NCBI RefSeq assembly: GCF_000350225.1
Contig: NW_005178620.1
Coordinates: 124,001-188,000 of the forward strand
Source: Chondrus crispus
Taxonomy: Eukaryota; Rhodophyta; Florideophyceae; Gigartinales; Gigartinaceae
Direction: 5' to 3'
Length of the DNA stretch: 64,000 nucleotides
The notes below the pieces were generated by a model. That model had not been told where the DNA came from, made no database searches, and saw nothing but the letters and a program-made list of their open reading frames with translations. This document shows positions 9,346-19,502 of this stretch, piece after piece; the first letter of the stretch is position 1; the number at the start of each line of letters is the position of its first letter. The translations under genes and the position numbers were made by a program.

Positions 9346-10224
9346 CTATACAGCCTTCAACGAGGTACTTTCGTATAGTTTCATAGCGTCACATATTGCG
9401 GATATCCATCCTTCCATTCCCGGTCGCTCCGGATAATGCACCTGCTTGAACCCGAGAGACTTCGCCGCTTTCGCAGAAGTCTCCCCAATGCAAGCAACAG
9501 CAATATCTTCAGAGGCACCCACGTTCGCGACCCATCCTCGAACGGCGCTCGGCGAGGCAAACGTTACAATATGCGTGTCTGAAGCGAGGAGTTGATGCGC
9601 TTTCGACATCTTCGCACACTCAGTAGAATACGTATTTAGCCGGACGACAGAGTATCCCTTCGCAGATAGCCCATCGACAACATCTCCAGACGCCTTCGCG
9701 CTCGCAGGATAAAGTATTGATTCTTGTCTCGTTTCGGGAGTCGGAAACTCTTTGACGAGAGCTTTCCCTGTTGCCTTTGACGGCTCGAACTGTACCTCCA
9801 ATCCAACGGCTCGCAGAGCATTGCCAGTAGCCTTCCCTACCGCCGCAATACGCCTAAGCTCGGGGCATCCGGCCTTCCTCCAACCCGCGATAAAAACAGC
9901 GGCAGCCTCGGGTGATGTGATGACGACCCATCCAGATGGACCGCTGGCAAGCTGTGTAGGGAGCTCGTCGCGATCTTTACCTTGAACAGTCTCCACGCAT
10001 GGCAGCTCTAGGGTCTCTGCATAGGGAAACACAGCACGGAGTCCCTGTTGCAGTACAGCATTTTTTCCCCTCTCTCGTGTCAAGGCTATTCGTACAGGCG
10101 TTGGGATTTCATGAAGGGATCGGGGGTGCCCACTCTCAACACATGTCCATGTGCAGACTTTCCGCGGTCTCTTTCTCGCTGCGTTAAAGCGGAACAAAAC
10201 CGGGGAGGGAGTGACAAATGCCAT
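9346..10224 (-). CDS. hemD: Uroporphyrinogen-III synthase (plastid)
   Basis: Cyclises hydroxymethylbilane to uroporphyrinogen III in tetrapyrrole synthesis; in algae it works in the plastid. The frame is open from an ATG at 10329, but the ATG at 10224 starts MAFVTPSPVLFRFNAARKRP, a transit peptide with the same MAFV start as the neighbouring plastid gene, so I chose it (292 aa). The HEM4 two-lobed fold is recognisable: VRIALTRERGKN at the start of lobe 1, VVITSPEAAAVF, a linker AAVGKATGNAL, YPASAKASGDVV and LNTYSTE in lobe 2, then VTFASPSAVRGW and CIGETSAKAAKSLG. Length fits the family with a transit peptide. First of three minus-strand housekeeping genes in a row. Confidence 0.85.
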   Translation of the reverse strand: MAFVTPSPVLFRFNAARKRPRKVCTWTCVESGHPRSLHEIPTPVRIALTRERGKNAVLQQGLRAVFPYAETLELPCVETVQGKDRDELPTQLASGPSGWVVITSPEAAAVFIAGWRKAGCPELRRIAAVGKATGNALRAVGLEVQFEPSKATGKALVKEFPTPETRQESILYPASAKASGDVVDGLSAKGYSVVRLNTYSTECAKMSKAHQLLASDTHIVTFASPSAVRGWVANVGASEDIAVACIGETSAKAAKSLGFKQVHYPERPGMEGWISAICDAMKLYESTSLKAV

Positions 10225-10783
10225 GGGGAAATAGGGGCCCGGTCTGGGTGAGAGAAAAGCGAAGTTTGTCTGGTCGAGGGACATGCAAGATGTTATGTAC
10301 TCGAATGAAGTTCTATCCGAATATGGCATGATCAGCCGATGCTCATGCGGCTCCAGAGCTCCACAATTTCAGAATTTCGGGAGATATTTTTGCAAGTGGC
10401 AGGAGCATTTTCTTTTCTACGTAAATGAAGAGCTTTGATCGCATTTGCTATGTTGTGCTACAAGCAACGTCGTGGAGATGTTGACACGACGTGCAGATGT
10501 TGAGACATGAAGACTCCAAAGGGCTACCCCTACAGTACAAGTAGGACATGACATCAGGTGGTACATGGTGTCTGGTGCGTGAACGAGTCTTAACCCTCCA
10601 CCCCACAGAAAACGTGCCCGCTGCAACTCTTCCGATGAATCTACCAATTTCCGACAACGAGCTCCACTAGATTAGTCAATTCTCGTAGTTTACATGTATG
10701 GCGTCCGGCTCTGCATGACTTATTTCAGGTCCTAAGAGTGACTCTGGATTGATCATAAAGCCCAAGAAGCGACGAACAGGTTT
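10225..10783. other. Spacer between hemD and alaS
   Basis: Contains the alternative hemD N-terminal extension (ATG 10329) and no other supported gene; a short AT-rich stretch near 10680-10760 may hold the alaS polyadenylation region. Confidence 0.4.
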
Positions 10784-13681
10784 CTACGGCGTCCATTGTT
10801 TGGCAAAGGCTACTATTCCCTCGACCTGTTCGTCACTTTGGAACTTGCACGTTCCGTTTGCTGCCGTTGCCTTCCCTCCTCCTTTGCCCCCTGCAGGAGC
10901 CATCGTGTCCATCGCCCATTTGTTTGCCGGTATTTTTGTACTAACGGAACAAACACGCACAAGGTTTTTCTTGTGATCTACTGAAATAGCCATTACCGCA
11001 CCCTCGGGCCACATTCCTCCGAACTTCGTTGCGACTTTGCTTAATGCTTTGCCATCACCTTCGAGTGGCACCAAGACAACTGCCAGGTTCTTTCCGTTCT
11101 CTTTGGCGGCCATAACTTCCTTTTCTGCCGCAAGAAGACCTTCTTCAAGAGCACCCTTCGAACGTATTTTCAACTCTTCCGTTGATTTCTTCATCAGCAC
11201 AGCCATTCTAGAATGTAGCGCATTCTTCTGCACTGCACCCATGGTTGTCCCGTTCACTTCATTAACAAGCGCCGGTACTATGTCAGGTAATTGCGCAGAG
11301 GTAAGCTTCTCCGCGGCTGCAACCTTTTCCTCAATTGCCTTGCCTACTTCAGCTTTCTCAACTGCGGCATCCTTAGTCACTGCAGTGATGCGTCTTATTC
11401 CAGTAGCAACTGGTTCTTCCTGAATGATAAGAAAAGATTCAGCCTCTTTTGTGTTTTGCAGATGAGTGCCTCCACAAAACTCAATACTGAGGGCAGACCA
11501 GGCCTCGTTCAATGGATCAGCCACCAAATCTTCCACTGGAGCACCAATCGAGACCACGCGAACGGGATCTGGGTACGTCTCACCAAAGACTGCACGCAAT
11601 GAATGAATTGCTTTCGCATCTGCCAGCGGAGTTACCCGGGTGTAAACTGGCTTGCTCTCCTCTACGGTCTTACACACAATCTTTTCCACTTCAGCCACTT
11701 GTTTACTCGTCAAGGCCTTTTTCTGCGAGAAATCAAATCGGAGCTTAGTGTGGTCAACTTCGGAACCCTTCTGCTCAACGCCATCTCCCAAAACTTTTCG
11801 TAGAGCGAAATTCAGAACATGCGTAAGAGTATGGTTGGGCGCGATCTTTCCTCTGTTTTCATAGTCCACTGCACAAGACACCACACCTCCCACCTTAAAT
11901 CCGGGTCCATTAGAGACCATTTTCCCAATATGGAGGATGAAGCCGCCAAATACCTCAACCTCTGTCACTTCAAAGAGAAAATTCCCGCTCGTTGCATCGA
12001 GCAACAAGCCAGTGTCAGCAACTTGACCACCAGCCTTCGCGTAAAAGCTTGTAGAATCCAGAATAACTCCGAAAACCGCCCCCTCAGCGAGCTTCTCTGT
12101 TGACTCGACGAAGTTGCCACGGCCACCACCGAAGATGGCTTTTACAGTTGCGCTTGGAGTCTCGTTCCAGATGTACTTTGCGTCATCTTTGGTGGGCACA
12201 ATCCCTTTGCTGCCAAGATATGCCGTCTCCTCAGCTTCCAAAACAAGTCTAACTCCATCAACACCAGACCTGCTGGCGCGATCATTGCGCGACATATCTC
12301 TGGCAGCCTCCATTGCCTTGTGATATCCGTCTTCGTCAACAGAAAGATTGACCTCTTCTGCCATTCGCTGCGTGAGATCAAGCGGAAATCCCATTGTGTC
12401 ATACAAGAAGAAGGCATCCGCTCCTGAGATAACCTTTCCGCCAGTCTTCTCGAGTTCTCTTCTGATTTGCTTAAAGCGTTCAGTTCCACGACCCAAAGTG
12501 CGCAAAAAGGTGGTCTCCTCGTGTGCTAAGATCTCAACGACATGATCGCGCTTCTGATGAAGCTCCGGGAAGGCTTCTCCCATTGAAGCAACAACGGAGT
12601 CAACAAGGCCCGAGAAAAAACCATCTGGTGCCTTTAGAAATTCTCGGCCGTACCGAACTGCACGGCGGAGGATTCGACGAAGCACGTAGCCTCGGCCATC
12701 GCTATCTGGCACGGCACCATCCGTAACGGCGATCGTGAGGGTGCGAATGTGATCTCCGATGACACGATAAGCCATGTCGACACCGTCAACATCCTCTTTC
12801 CCCAAAAGTCCGGCGTAGGGCCTGCAACTTGTCGCAATCCGAATTGCTTCGAAAATCGGCATGAAAACATCTGTGTCGTAGTTAGACATCTTTTCTTGAA
12901 GAATAGAGGTGACGCGCTCAAAGCCCATGCCTGTGTCAACATGTTTGTTTGGGAGTTGCCTGAGAGAGCCATCGGGCTCTCTGTTGAATTGGATAAATAC
13001 GAGATTCCATATCTCAATCACGGTGGGGTCATCCATATTGACCAGTGCGGACGCGTCCCTACCTCCAATTCTGTCAAAATGAAGCTCGGTGCATGGCCCA
13101 CATGGTCCAGTGTCTCCCATTTCCCAAAAGTTGTCCTTGCAATCAAACGGGAGCACGCGGCTCTCCGGCAAGTACTTGAGCCAGAACTGACGCGCCTCGA
13201 GGTCTGGTTCTAGGCCTTGCTTACCATCGCCTCCAAAGTACGTAGCATAAATGCGCTCGGCAGGGAGTCCGTATTTTCCAGTGAGGAGTTCCATTGCCAT
13301 GTCGATCGCGCCCGCTTTGAAGTAGTCTCCAAAACTCCAGTTACCAAGCATCTCAAAGAAGGTGTGATGGTAAGTGTCCTTCCCGACGTCATCGAGATCG
13401 TTGTGCTTGCCTCCTGCACGGATGCACTTTTGGGAGTTGCACGCACGCTTCAGGGTCGACAGGAAGGAATCCGGGGGAGCCACTCCTAAGAAAATTGGCT
13501 TATACTGGTTCATACCGGCGTTCGCGAACAAGAGAGTGGGGTCATCGTGAGGAACGACTGGACTCGAAGGCACGAACGTGTGCGCGTGCGACTGCGAAAA
13601 AAAGTCAATGAATGTGGAGCGAACTCTACTGGCGGGCCATGCGAGTGTGTCCTCCACAATTGAATTCTCGGTGATTCCCAT
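10784..13681 (-). CDS. ALARS: Alanyl-tRNA synthetase
   Basis: Charges tRNA-Ala with alanine. One uninterrupted 965-aa frame, ATG at 13681 to TAG at 10784, full length for the eukaryotic enzyme. Class II catalytic domain at the N-terminus: RSTFIDFF, FANAGMNQYKP, RAGGKHNDLDDVG and FFEMLGNWSFGDYFK (motif 2 region, about residues 90-130), DTGPCGPCTE, and GRGYVLRRILRRAVRYG. The editing site shows the metal-binding H-x3-H (HTLTH, about residue 615) and the CGGTH motif (about residue 734). The C-terminal DHHA1-type domain ends with a Gly/Lys-rich GGKGGGK loop. No clear transit peptide at the chosen start, so cytosolic or dual use. No defects seen. Confidence 0.96.
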   Translation of the reverse strand: MGITENSIVEDTLAWPASRVRSTFIDFFSQSHAHTFVPSSPVVPHDDPTLLFANAGMNQYKPIFLGVAPPDSFLSTLKRACNSQKCIRAGGKHNDLDDVGKDTYHHTFFEMLGNWSFGDYFKAGAIDMAMELLTGKYGLPAERIYATYFGGDGKQGLEPDLEARQFWLKYLPESRVLPFDCKDNFWEMGDTGPCGPCTELHFDRIGGRDASALVNMDDPTVIEIWNLVFIQFNREPDGSLRQLPNKHVDTGMGFERVTSILQEKMSNYDTDVFMPIFEAIRIATSCRPYAGLLGKEDVDGVDMAYRVIGDHIRTLTIAVTDGAVPDSDGRGYVLRRILRRAVRYGREFLKAPDGFFSGLVDSVVASMGEAFPELHQKRDHVVEILAHEETTFLRTLGRGTERFKQIRRELEKTGGKVISGADAFFLYDTMGFPLDLTQRMAEEVNLSVDEDGYHKAMEAARDMSRNDRASRSGVDGVRLVLEAEETAYLGSKGIVPTKDDAKYIWNETPSATVKAIFGGGRGNFVESTEKLAEGAVFGVILDSTSFYAKAGGQVADTGLLLDATSGNFLFEVTEVEVFGGFILHIGKMVSNGPGFKVGGVVSCAVDYENRGKIAPNHTLTHVLNFALRKVLGDGVEQKGSEVDHTKLRFDFSQKKALTSKQVAEVEKIVCKTVEESKPVYTRVTPLADAKAIHSLRAVFGETYPDPVRVVSIGAPVEDLVADPLNEAWSALSIEFCGGTHLQNTKEAESFLIIQEEPVATGIRRITAVTKDAAVEKAEVGKAIEEKVAAAEKLTSAQLPDIVPALVNEVNGTTMGAVQKNALHSRMAVLMKKSTEELKIRSKGALEEGLLAAEKEVMAAKENGKNLAVVLVPLEGDGKALSKVATKFGGMWPEGAVMAISVDHKKNLVRVCSVSTKIPANKWAMDTMAPAGGKGGGKATAANGTCKFQSDEQVEGIVAFAKQWTP

Positions 13682-14639
13682 GTCGTCAAGTCTTCCCTGA
13701 GCGCTAACAATGTTCTATCACAATAAGGATCAGCGCGGTGCAAGCTGAGGAAAAAATGAATGGAGACGATATGAATGTGGGGTTGAGCAGGGATGTGACA
13801 GGGGCTTGTGAGACTTAAGGAGGGACGAGACAGCAACACTATGGTACAGTACCGGACGACGACCGGCTCGCCATGGCGCGCTGGATCTTCTGTACTACAT
13901 ATACTGTAGGCACGCGATTGCTCGTGCCGCATTGCTCTCAAGGGCTTTGCGCCATGGCCTGCGCTGACGTTCAGAAAGTCGGGCAGGAATTCCCGTAGTT
14001 GTGTACACGTGGCCCAGTGTTCTGGCTGGCTTCCTTTTCCATCGTAGACTTCTTGAAAACATGAGCAAGAGCCACAGGAAGAACCCATACTGTACCCATA
14101 CCATACATACATAAAACAATCCATGAGGGTTCAAGACGGTGAGGTGGAAGAAAACTTGAGTAGCTTTGTAGAAGTGCTGCTTCGAAACACAAACTGTTTG
14201 ATGAGTCCTTTTTCAAAACACGTGCAACGTGGATATCGGAGTACAGTATGAGCTTACGAGTGACATCTTCTAGTCTATGCATCTCGAACGGATATGTCTC
14301 CTTGTGGTATGGCAGTCTTCTCAGGGTGAGACTAAATATTCTTGCAGGCAAGCTACTTTCCCTCTTTCTAACTTGCGCAGTAATAATTCTTTCGGTCCCG
14401 TCTATAGACTTTTAATATGAAAACCTTTGTAGGCGGCAACTCACGTTGAGCCAGCGTCGGTCCTTTTCCGCAAAGTTCTCGGCAACTTTTTTAGTCCCAG
14501 GAAGGTCATTCTTATTAGCGCATGGGTGATAAGGTTTCCAGGTGTGCACTAAGAGCAAGGAAAAATGTTCCGTGCACGTAGTACCTGTAAATTAAACTAA
14601 CGTGCTCGTGCATAACGCAAAAAGCATAAGTCAAACTTG
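13682..14639. other. Intergenic between alaS and the shikimate gene
   Basis: No supported gene. Overlapping minus ORFs at 13510-14351 lack features. A few TACTGTAC/GTACAGTACC words occur near 13845-13915 and 14090. Confidence 0.45.
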
Positions 14640-16343
14640 TTAACGACCTAACCTTTTCAGCACAACCTCTCGCATTGCTCCAACCGGTGCCTCAACGTCT
14701 GGGAACCAAAGTTTAAATTGTTCTCCGGCCTGCCTGACAAACATCTCCAGCCCGGATACCGTCACGCATCCTGCCGCGGTCGCCTCCTTCAACATCCTCG
14801 TTTCCAATGGGTTGTAAACTGCATCGAAAACAACCATGCCCTTTCGGAACAACCGTTTATCCACTGGGCTATCCTCTACCCTCGGGCTCATACCCACGCT
14901 CGTTGTGTTCATGATGACGTCAAACTCTTCTTCGTCAACCATTTCATCAAGTCCGATCCCGCTTGCCAGCGCTCCCAAGTCCGCTGCAAGTGCTTCTGCC
15001 TTAGCCTTAGTCCGGTTCGCAACCACCACATGCCTAGCCCCCCGCTCCAGTGCGCCGAATGCAAGCCCTCGCCCCGCCCCACCAGCACCTATGCAAAGCA
15101 CTCTCTTTCGTTGCATTCCGCCCTCTACCTTTTCTTCCACTGCCGACAAAGCGGCCACCCAGTCCGTGTTGTAGCCCTCCAGGGTTCCATCCTCTTTCTT
15201 CACAACGGTGTTAATTGCCCCAATCCTTCTCGCCACGTCGTCGATCTTATCCATGGCCTCCATCGCGACAAGCTTCCCTGGAATCGTCACAGAGAAGCCC
15301 GCAAAACCTCGCGCCGCCATCTCACGTATGAAGTGCGGCACCTCGGCGTCCACTTTTAGCGGGAAGTACACGCCCTCCTTTCCGGTAACACTCAAAGCCG
15401 CATTATGCACTGCAGGACTAGCCGAATGTGAGACAGGGTTACCGATGACACCGTACATGGGGGTATCAACTCCAATGGAGCGGAACCGATACAGCTGGTT
15501 AAGAGTATCCGCATCTACTTGTCCTAGTGCAGACTCCTCGCCCGCCGCAACGCTCGCAAATGTCAAGAAAGCCCCAAAGCGCGGTGCCGCCAACCGCGAA
15601 AGCTGACCCAGCTCTCCCATGGCCAGCATGATCGTTGGCACCTGCGCCCCAATCAGCGTATCAAAAACGAGGGCATTGTGCATGGCGCTCGTCGCCATCA
15701 TGGCAATCTTATGAACATCCGCACCCGCCTCCTTCATACCCCGCTGCACCTCTTCCACCTCGCCAGGTTCCAAATGGCGGTGAAAGTTGTGATGGCTGAG
15801 AATAAGCTTAGTCCCCATCATTTCAATGCCCCGTTCGTCCAAAATATGTTGGAACCTGGGCGCAGCCTTGAGCTCGACATCGACAAACGGGACACCGAGA
15901 GACACAGCGTGCGCGAGCATCCCCAGGCGCGCGTCCTCGTCGTCCGGGGCGTTTCCACCCTCCCACGAGGCGCGGTTGGTGACGATAACCGGAAGCTCGC
16001 GGCCGGTGAAAATGGAGGGCCAGTTGGGTTGCTCAGCGAGGTCGAGCAGGTCGATGCGGATCTCGGCCAAGTCGGCGCCGGCGGCCTTCGCGGCGGACAT
16101 TTGTGCCAGCTGGGCGGAGACGGTGGTCGCCGTGAGACTTGTGCAGATGAGGGTGGAGGCCGTGGGCGGGGGAAAGGGAGAGGGGGACGGATTGACCGCG
16201 GTGGAGGTGGCGACGGGTGGGCGCGTGGCGCGACGGTTGGGTGCGGTGCGTCCGTGCAGGCGGCGGGGGGAGACTTGGGCAGTGGAGGAGGTGGATAGGG
16301 TGGTGGGGCGGGCGGGGACGGTCATTGCAGTGGTAAAAGCCAT
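14640..16343 (-). CDS. Bifunctional 3-dehydroquinate dehydratase / shikimate dehydrogenase, plastid
   Basis: Catalyses steps 3 and 4 of the shikimate pathway, the plastid route to aromatic amino acids. I chose ATG 16343 (MAFTTAMTVPARPTTLSTSS, transit-peptide-like, 567 aa); the frame is open further upstream with other ATGs. The type I dehydratase domain has DLAEIRIDLLD (Glu near residue 96), the catalytic His in LSHHNFH (about 183) and the Schiff-base Lys in DVHKIAMMA (about 210). The SDH domain has YGVIGNPVSHSASPAVHNAA, the Lys in VTIPGK (family usually IPHK, so His to Gly here), GYNTDW, the NADP loop GAGGAGRG (about 419), NTTSVGM and GLEMFVRQAGEQF. Dehydratase-SDH fusion is the plant and algal arrangement. 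Confidence 0.95.
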   Translation of the reverse strand: MAFTTAMTVPARPTTLSTSSTAQVSPRRLHGRTAPNRRATRPPVATSTAVNPSPSPFPPPTASTLICTSLTATTVSAQLAQMSAAKAAGADLAEIRIDLLDLAEQPNWPSIFTGRELPVIVTNRASWEGGNAPDDEDARLGMLAHAVSLGVPFVDVELKAAPRFQHILDERGIEMMGTKLILSHHNFHRHLEPGEVEEVQRGMKEAGADVHKIAMMATSAMHNALVFDTLIGAQVPTIMLAMGELGQLSRLAAPRFGAFLTFASVAAGEESALGQVDADTLNQLYRFRSIGVDTPMYGVIGNPVSHSASPAVHNAALSVTGKEGVYFPLKVDAEVPHFIREMAARGFAGFSVTIPGKLVAMEAMDKIDDVARRIGAINTVVKKEDGTLEGYNTDWVAALSAVEEKVEGGMQRKRVLCIGAGGAGRGLAFGALERGARHVVVANRTKAKAEALAADLGALASGIGLDEMVDEEEFDVIMNTTSVGMSPRVEDSPVDKRLFRKGMVVFDAVYNPLETRMLKEATAAGCVTVSGLEMFVRQAGEQFKLWFPDVEAPVGAMREVVLKRLGR

Positions 16344-16669
16344 GAGGGAACGGTTGTCATGAGACGCCGCGGCACGGTGGGAATGCGCCATCGGAGGATG
16401 GGTCAGCGAGTGCGTGAAAGGAGAGAGGTGATGTAAAACACCCTGGGGGCTTAGGTTTGAGGATGGGGTGGATTGTTTGAGAGAGCAACGGGCGGGTTGC
16501 TTCTTTGTTTGCGAGTGAGAAGGAAGAAGACCCACTGGAGGTGGATGGTGAGATTGACATTTGCTCGCGATGATGCGGGAGCTAGTTGTCCCCAGTGATG
16601 TAATAAAATAATGCCTATGATTATATTATACAGCAGGGAGCTCAAGTATTAACTGTAAGCAGCGCTGTC
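16344..16669. other. 5' flank of the shikimate gene, up to the Copia-A LTR
   Basis: Promoter side of the shikimate gene. The last 25 bp hold GTATTAACTGTAAGC, which matches (one gap) the inverted sequence just beyond the right end of repeat copy A, suggesting that Copia-A landed in copy B. Confidence 0.4.
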
Positions 16670-17172
16670 TGTAAGATACACACGTGGGATAGGTGGACAG
16701 AATGTATCTCTGGCAAGGTATCCAGGTTTGCGGATGTCAGACAGTGTCCTTCCAGGGATGTGCACTTTCAGCTGCGTGTTCAAAGGACGTGAAGAGGATG
16801 AAAGTGCGGGAAAGCGAAGCTGAATGGGAATGAAAATCCCATTCGAGAATTAGACTCCGAAGTAGATTCGAGGTGCGAACGCGAGGAGCTTCGACCTGAC
16901 GATAGAACTACGAGATGGATGAAGGGGTGCGAGGAGCGGCCGAAGGGCCGGGGTCGAGGGAAATAAATACAGGTGGAGCGAGCTGCCCTGCGCGAAAGGG
17001 AGTCTCGAGGACCTGGAGGTATCCTTTTGGTGCCGTATCTTGTTGCCTTTGCTAAGGTTGCGTGCAGTTCCGTTTCCCACCCAAACTCCAACGGAAGGAG
17101 GATCGTGCCCGCCTGCGACATCCCGCTCACTGTTTCCTTGCACACGTGTAACCATGTCTCATGCGTCTGATA
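16670..17172 (+). repeat. Copia-A 5' LTR
   Basis: 503 bp, starts TGTAAGATAC and ends GTCTGATA (not the usual CA). A candidate TATA-like AAATAAATAC lies at about 16962-16971. The gag ATG at 17154 is inside this LTR. Sequence just after it, GTTATCGGCCCAG, resembles an initiator-tRNA primer site only loosely. Confidence 0.9.
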
Positions 17173-19045
17173 GTTATCGGCCCAGTAAACCCGGGACTCG
17201 CAGTGCTTACGATCCTCCACTATTTTCTGAAAATGAAGATCGGTATTCGTACAAGTTTTTGGTGCGTGAATGGATCCAAATGCACAACAAAGTGAAGGAT
17301 ATTGACAAGAAAAGCATGGGTGTATACCTAACTGCTGGGGACAGGATTCTGATGAGCCTGCCCCACAGTGTACAATTCACTGTGCGACAAAAGGCAAATG
17401 AAGGCGGAATCAATTTGAGCAGCCACAGCGGAATAGAAGTAGTTGAGCAAATCTTGAAGGTTGTCGCGACTGACACTCAAGTTTCGAACAACCCTCGGCT
17501 CTCCAAAGCGTATGCAACCGTCACTGCGATGAAGCGAGAAGAAAGTCAGCAAATTATGGAGTACGCTGAGAAGTTCAAGGGACTGGCTAATCACTACCTC
17601 ATGCTGACTAACGCTCCAAATGCGTCGGTCACCTCTGAACAGCTAGCGCACTTGATGCTGACGAATGCCAGCCTCAGCTCAGATGTGCACTCTTCCGCTA
17701 TCATGCGCCTCACGTCTGTTGTGTCCGAAAGGGCTCAAAGCAAATATGCACATGTCCCAACAGCAACGGCAGTATTACTTGGGTTGAAAAATTCATTTGG
17801 AGGGCTCCAAGAATACTGTATTACATCCTCTGAGTCGTCTGCAAATGACGTGAACTCACTCCTGTCCTCAATGGCATCTGCCATATCGGATGTGCAGAGT
17901 AAGCTGCAACACTTCCCTCGAGATGGATGTCGGATAACTCCTCTCCGCCCTGGGTTGGGTGAGAGGCGGAGGGTATTAGCGAGGGAGCACGCGACGTAGA
18001 CGCGACGCGCTAATTGAACCGATCGGACGAGCTCGCGAAAAGGGAGGGGCTCACTGGCCGGTTACGCGCAGTCGCCCCGTGGTGCGTGAACGGGAGCGAC
18101 CGGTAACGGGATAGAAGCCAGCGCGCGCGACAGACAACCGAAAACGGACGTACGTAGGCGCAAAAGGGACGGGGGCGAGCTTGCCCCCGTTTACTGATGG
18201 GGACGGGTGCCAGGTCTTAACCCCGCAGAGGGACGCCTCGGACACCTGTCCCAGTACAGTAGTACAATACCTGCCGCCTAGTGCGTGCCGGGTACTGTAC
18301 ACAATTAAAAAACTAGCGCCATAATTGCTACTACCGCACGGACGCTGCTACTACACGTGTGCACTACTGTACACGCGTGTTGCTTACAGACTACCGCACG
18401 GACGACACGTGTGCTAACGCGCACACGTAACACGCGTAGACTACCGCTCGGACGACACGTGCACTACTGTACACGTACGCCAGATTACGACCGCTCGGCA
18501 TGCGCGCGCGCTCGCTACACGTGGGCACAGCCGCCCACGTGTATACCGTATACGGCCGTCCGATGACCTCCGCGCGCTCGCGCCGGTCATTATACTACAA
18601 TGGACCTGGTGAGGAGGGGTGTATGCTTCGTGCTACTCTCAATGATGCATACTCAGTACTGCAAGACGTACCACAGCCACAGCCAGAACCGAAAGTGGAA
18701 TTCAGGACTCTTCTATCAGCACAACCAATCATATCTAAAGAGCGTCGTCTACAAAAAGGCAGATTTCAAAGAAGACGACCAAGCGGGGGCTGCTATGACT
18801 GTGGTAGCACTGACCACAAGCAAGGGTCGCTCTCCTGTAAGGGACCTAGTATGATTGGCCGAAAATGCAAGAAGAAAGCCGAAAGGGAACTGTTCCAGCT
18901 TCCCCGATCGCACTCCCAGATGCTTGCCCACCAACCCGAGCAGACTTCATCCCACAGAAGAGCTCTGGTCGATTGGGTTTTCGCCCCCCCGGCAGTCACT
19001 GACGTATCAGCGGTCCTTGCTTGCGTACAAATCGCCGTTAGGTGA
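17154..19045 (+). pseudogene. Copia-A gag, interrupted by a solo LTR
   Basis: Starts MSHASDSYRPSKPGTRS at ATG 17154 within the LTR. The capsid-like helical region runs to FPRDG at 17927. The solo LTR plus its 5-bp duplication (677 bp) interrupts the frame; removing them joins CGA GAT GGA directly to CCT GGT in the same frame, so gag was continuous before. The distal part has a basic segment and a zinc-knuckle-like C-x2-C-x4-H-x6-C (CYDCGSTDHKQGSLSC; spacing before the last Cys is longer than the usual 4). Ends at TGA 19045. Confidence 0.8.
17928..18599 (-). mobile_element. Solo LTR X1 (Ty3-C family) inside Copia-A gag
   Basis: Starts TGTCGGATAACTCC, ends ATTATACTACA, flanked by a perfect 5-bp duplication ATGGA (17923-17927 and 18600-18604). 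A central block (CTGGCCGGTTACGCGCAG ... ACCGGTAACGGG) is shared with the LTR at 47221-47828. The strand follows the orientation of Ty3-C. The distal third is packed with CACGTG-type boxes and GTAC palindromes. Confidence 0.88.
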
Positions 19046-19496
19046 TGATGATGCAATCCAAGGCGAGAAATCGGTAGGGAAAATCGTCGATGCTAACCCG
19101 ATCTGCGACCCAGGATGCCCGCGTACTGTCGAGGGATTAAAATAATTATCAGAACTTTCGCTAGCGCTCGGCCAACAGTTCAAGCTCGACACGTTGGACG
19201 GCGCCCCTTTTGTGCATGGTTTCGGGATATACTGCTCCGATTCGTCTATCTCAATCGGAATTTGGCGCATGACAGGGATAGATCTACAAGACAGAGAGTA
19301 CAGAGTAAACTTTTACGTCACCAGAGAAGAATGCCCAGCTCTCTTCGGAAACGATTACCTCAGCCACATGGATATGCTCGGACCAAAGTCCCTATTGGAT
19401 GCACCGCCAGGTGTACTAGCGAAAAAGGGAATCACATTGCCAACGTACACAGACAATAATATGCGAACATTCTTAAATTTGGTAAGTCAACGTTAA
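18855..19496 (+). pseudogene. Copia-A protease region, degenerate
   Basis: One frame reads ICDPGCPRTVEG, where the retroviral-type aspartic protease motif D-T-G has become D-P-G; a TAA at 19143 then interrupts it. The same frame resumes through LDGAPFVHGFG and ECPALFGNDYL, matching the C-terminal half of copia proteases. Not functional as it stands. Confidence 0.65.
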
Positions 19497-19502
19497 AAAG
19501 CT

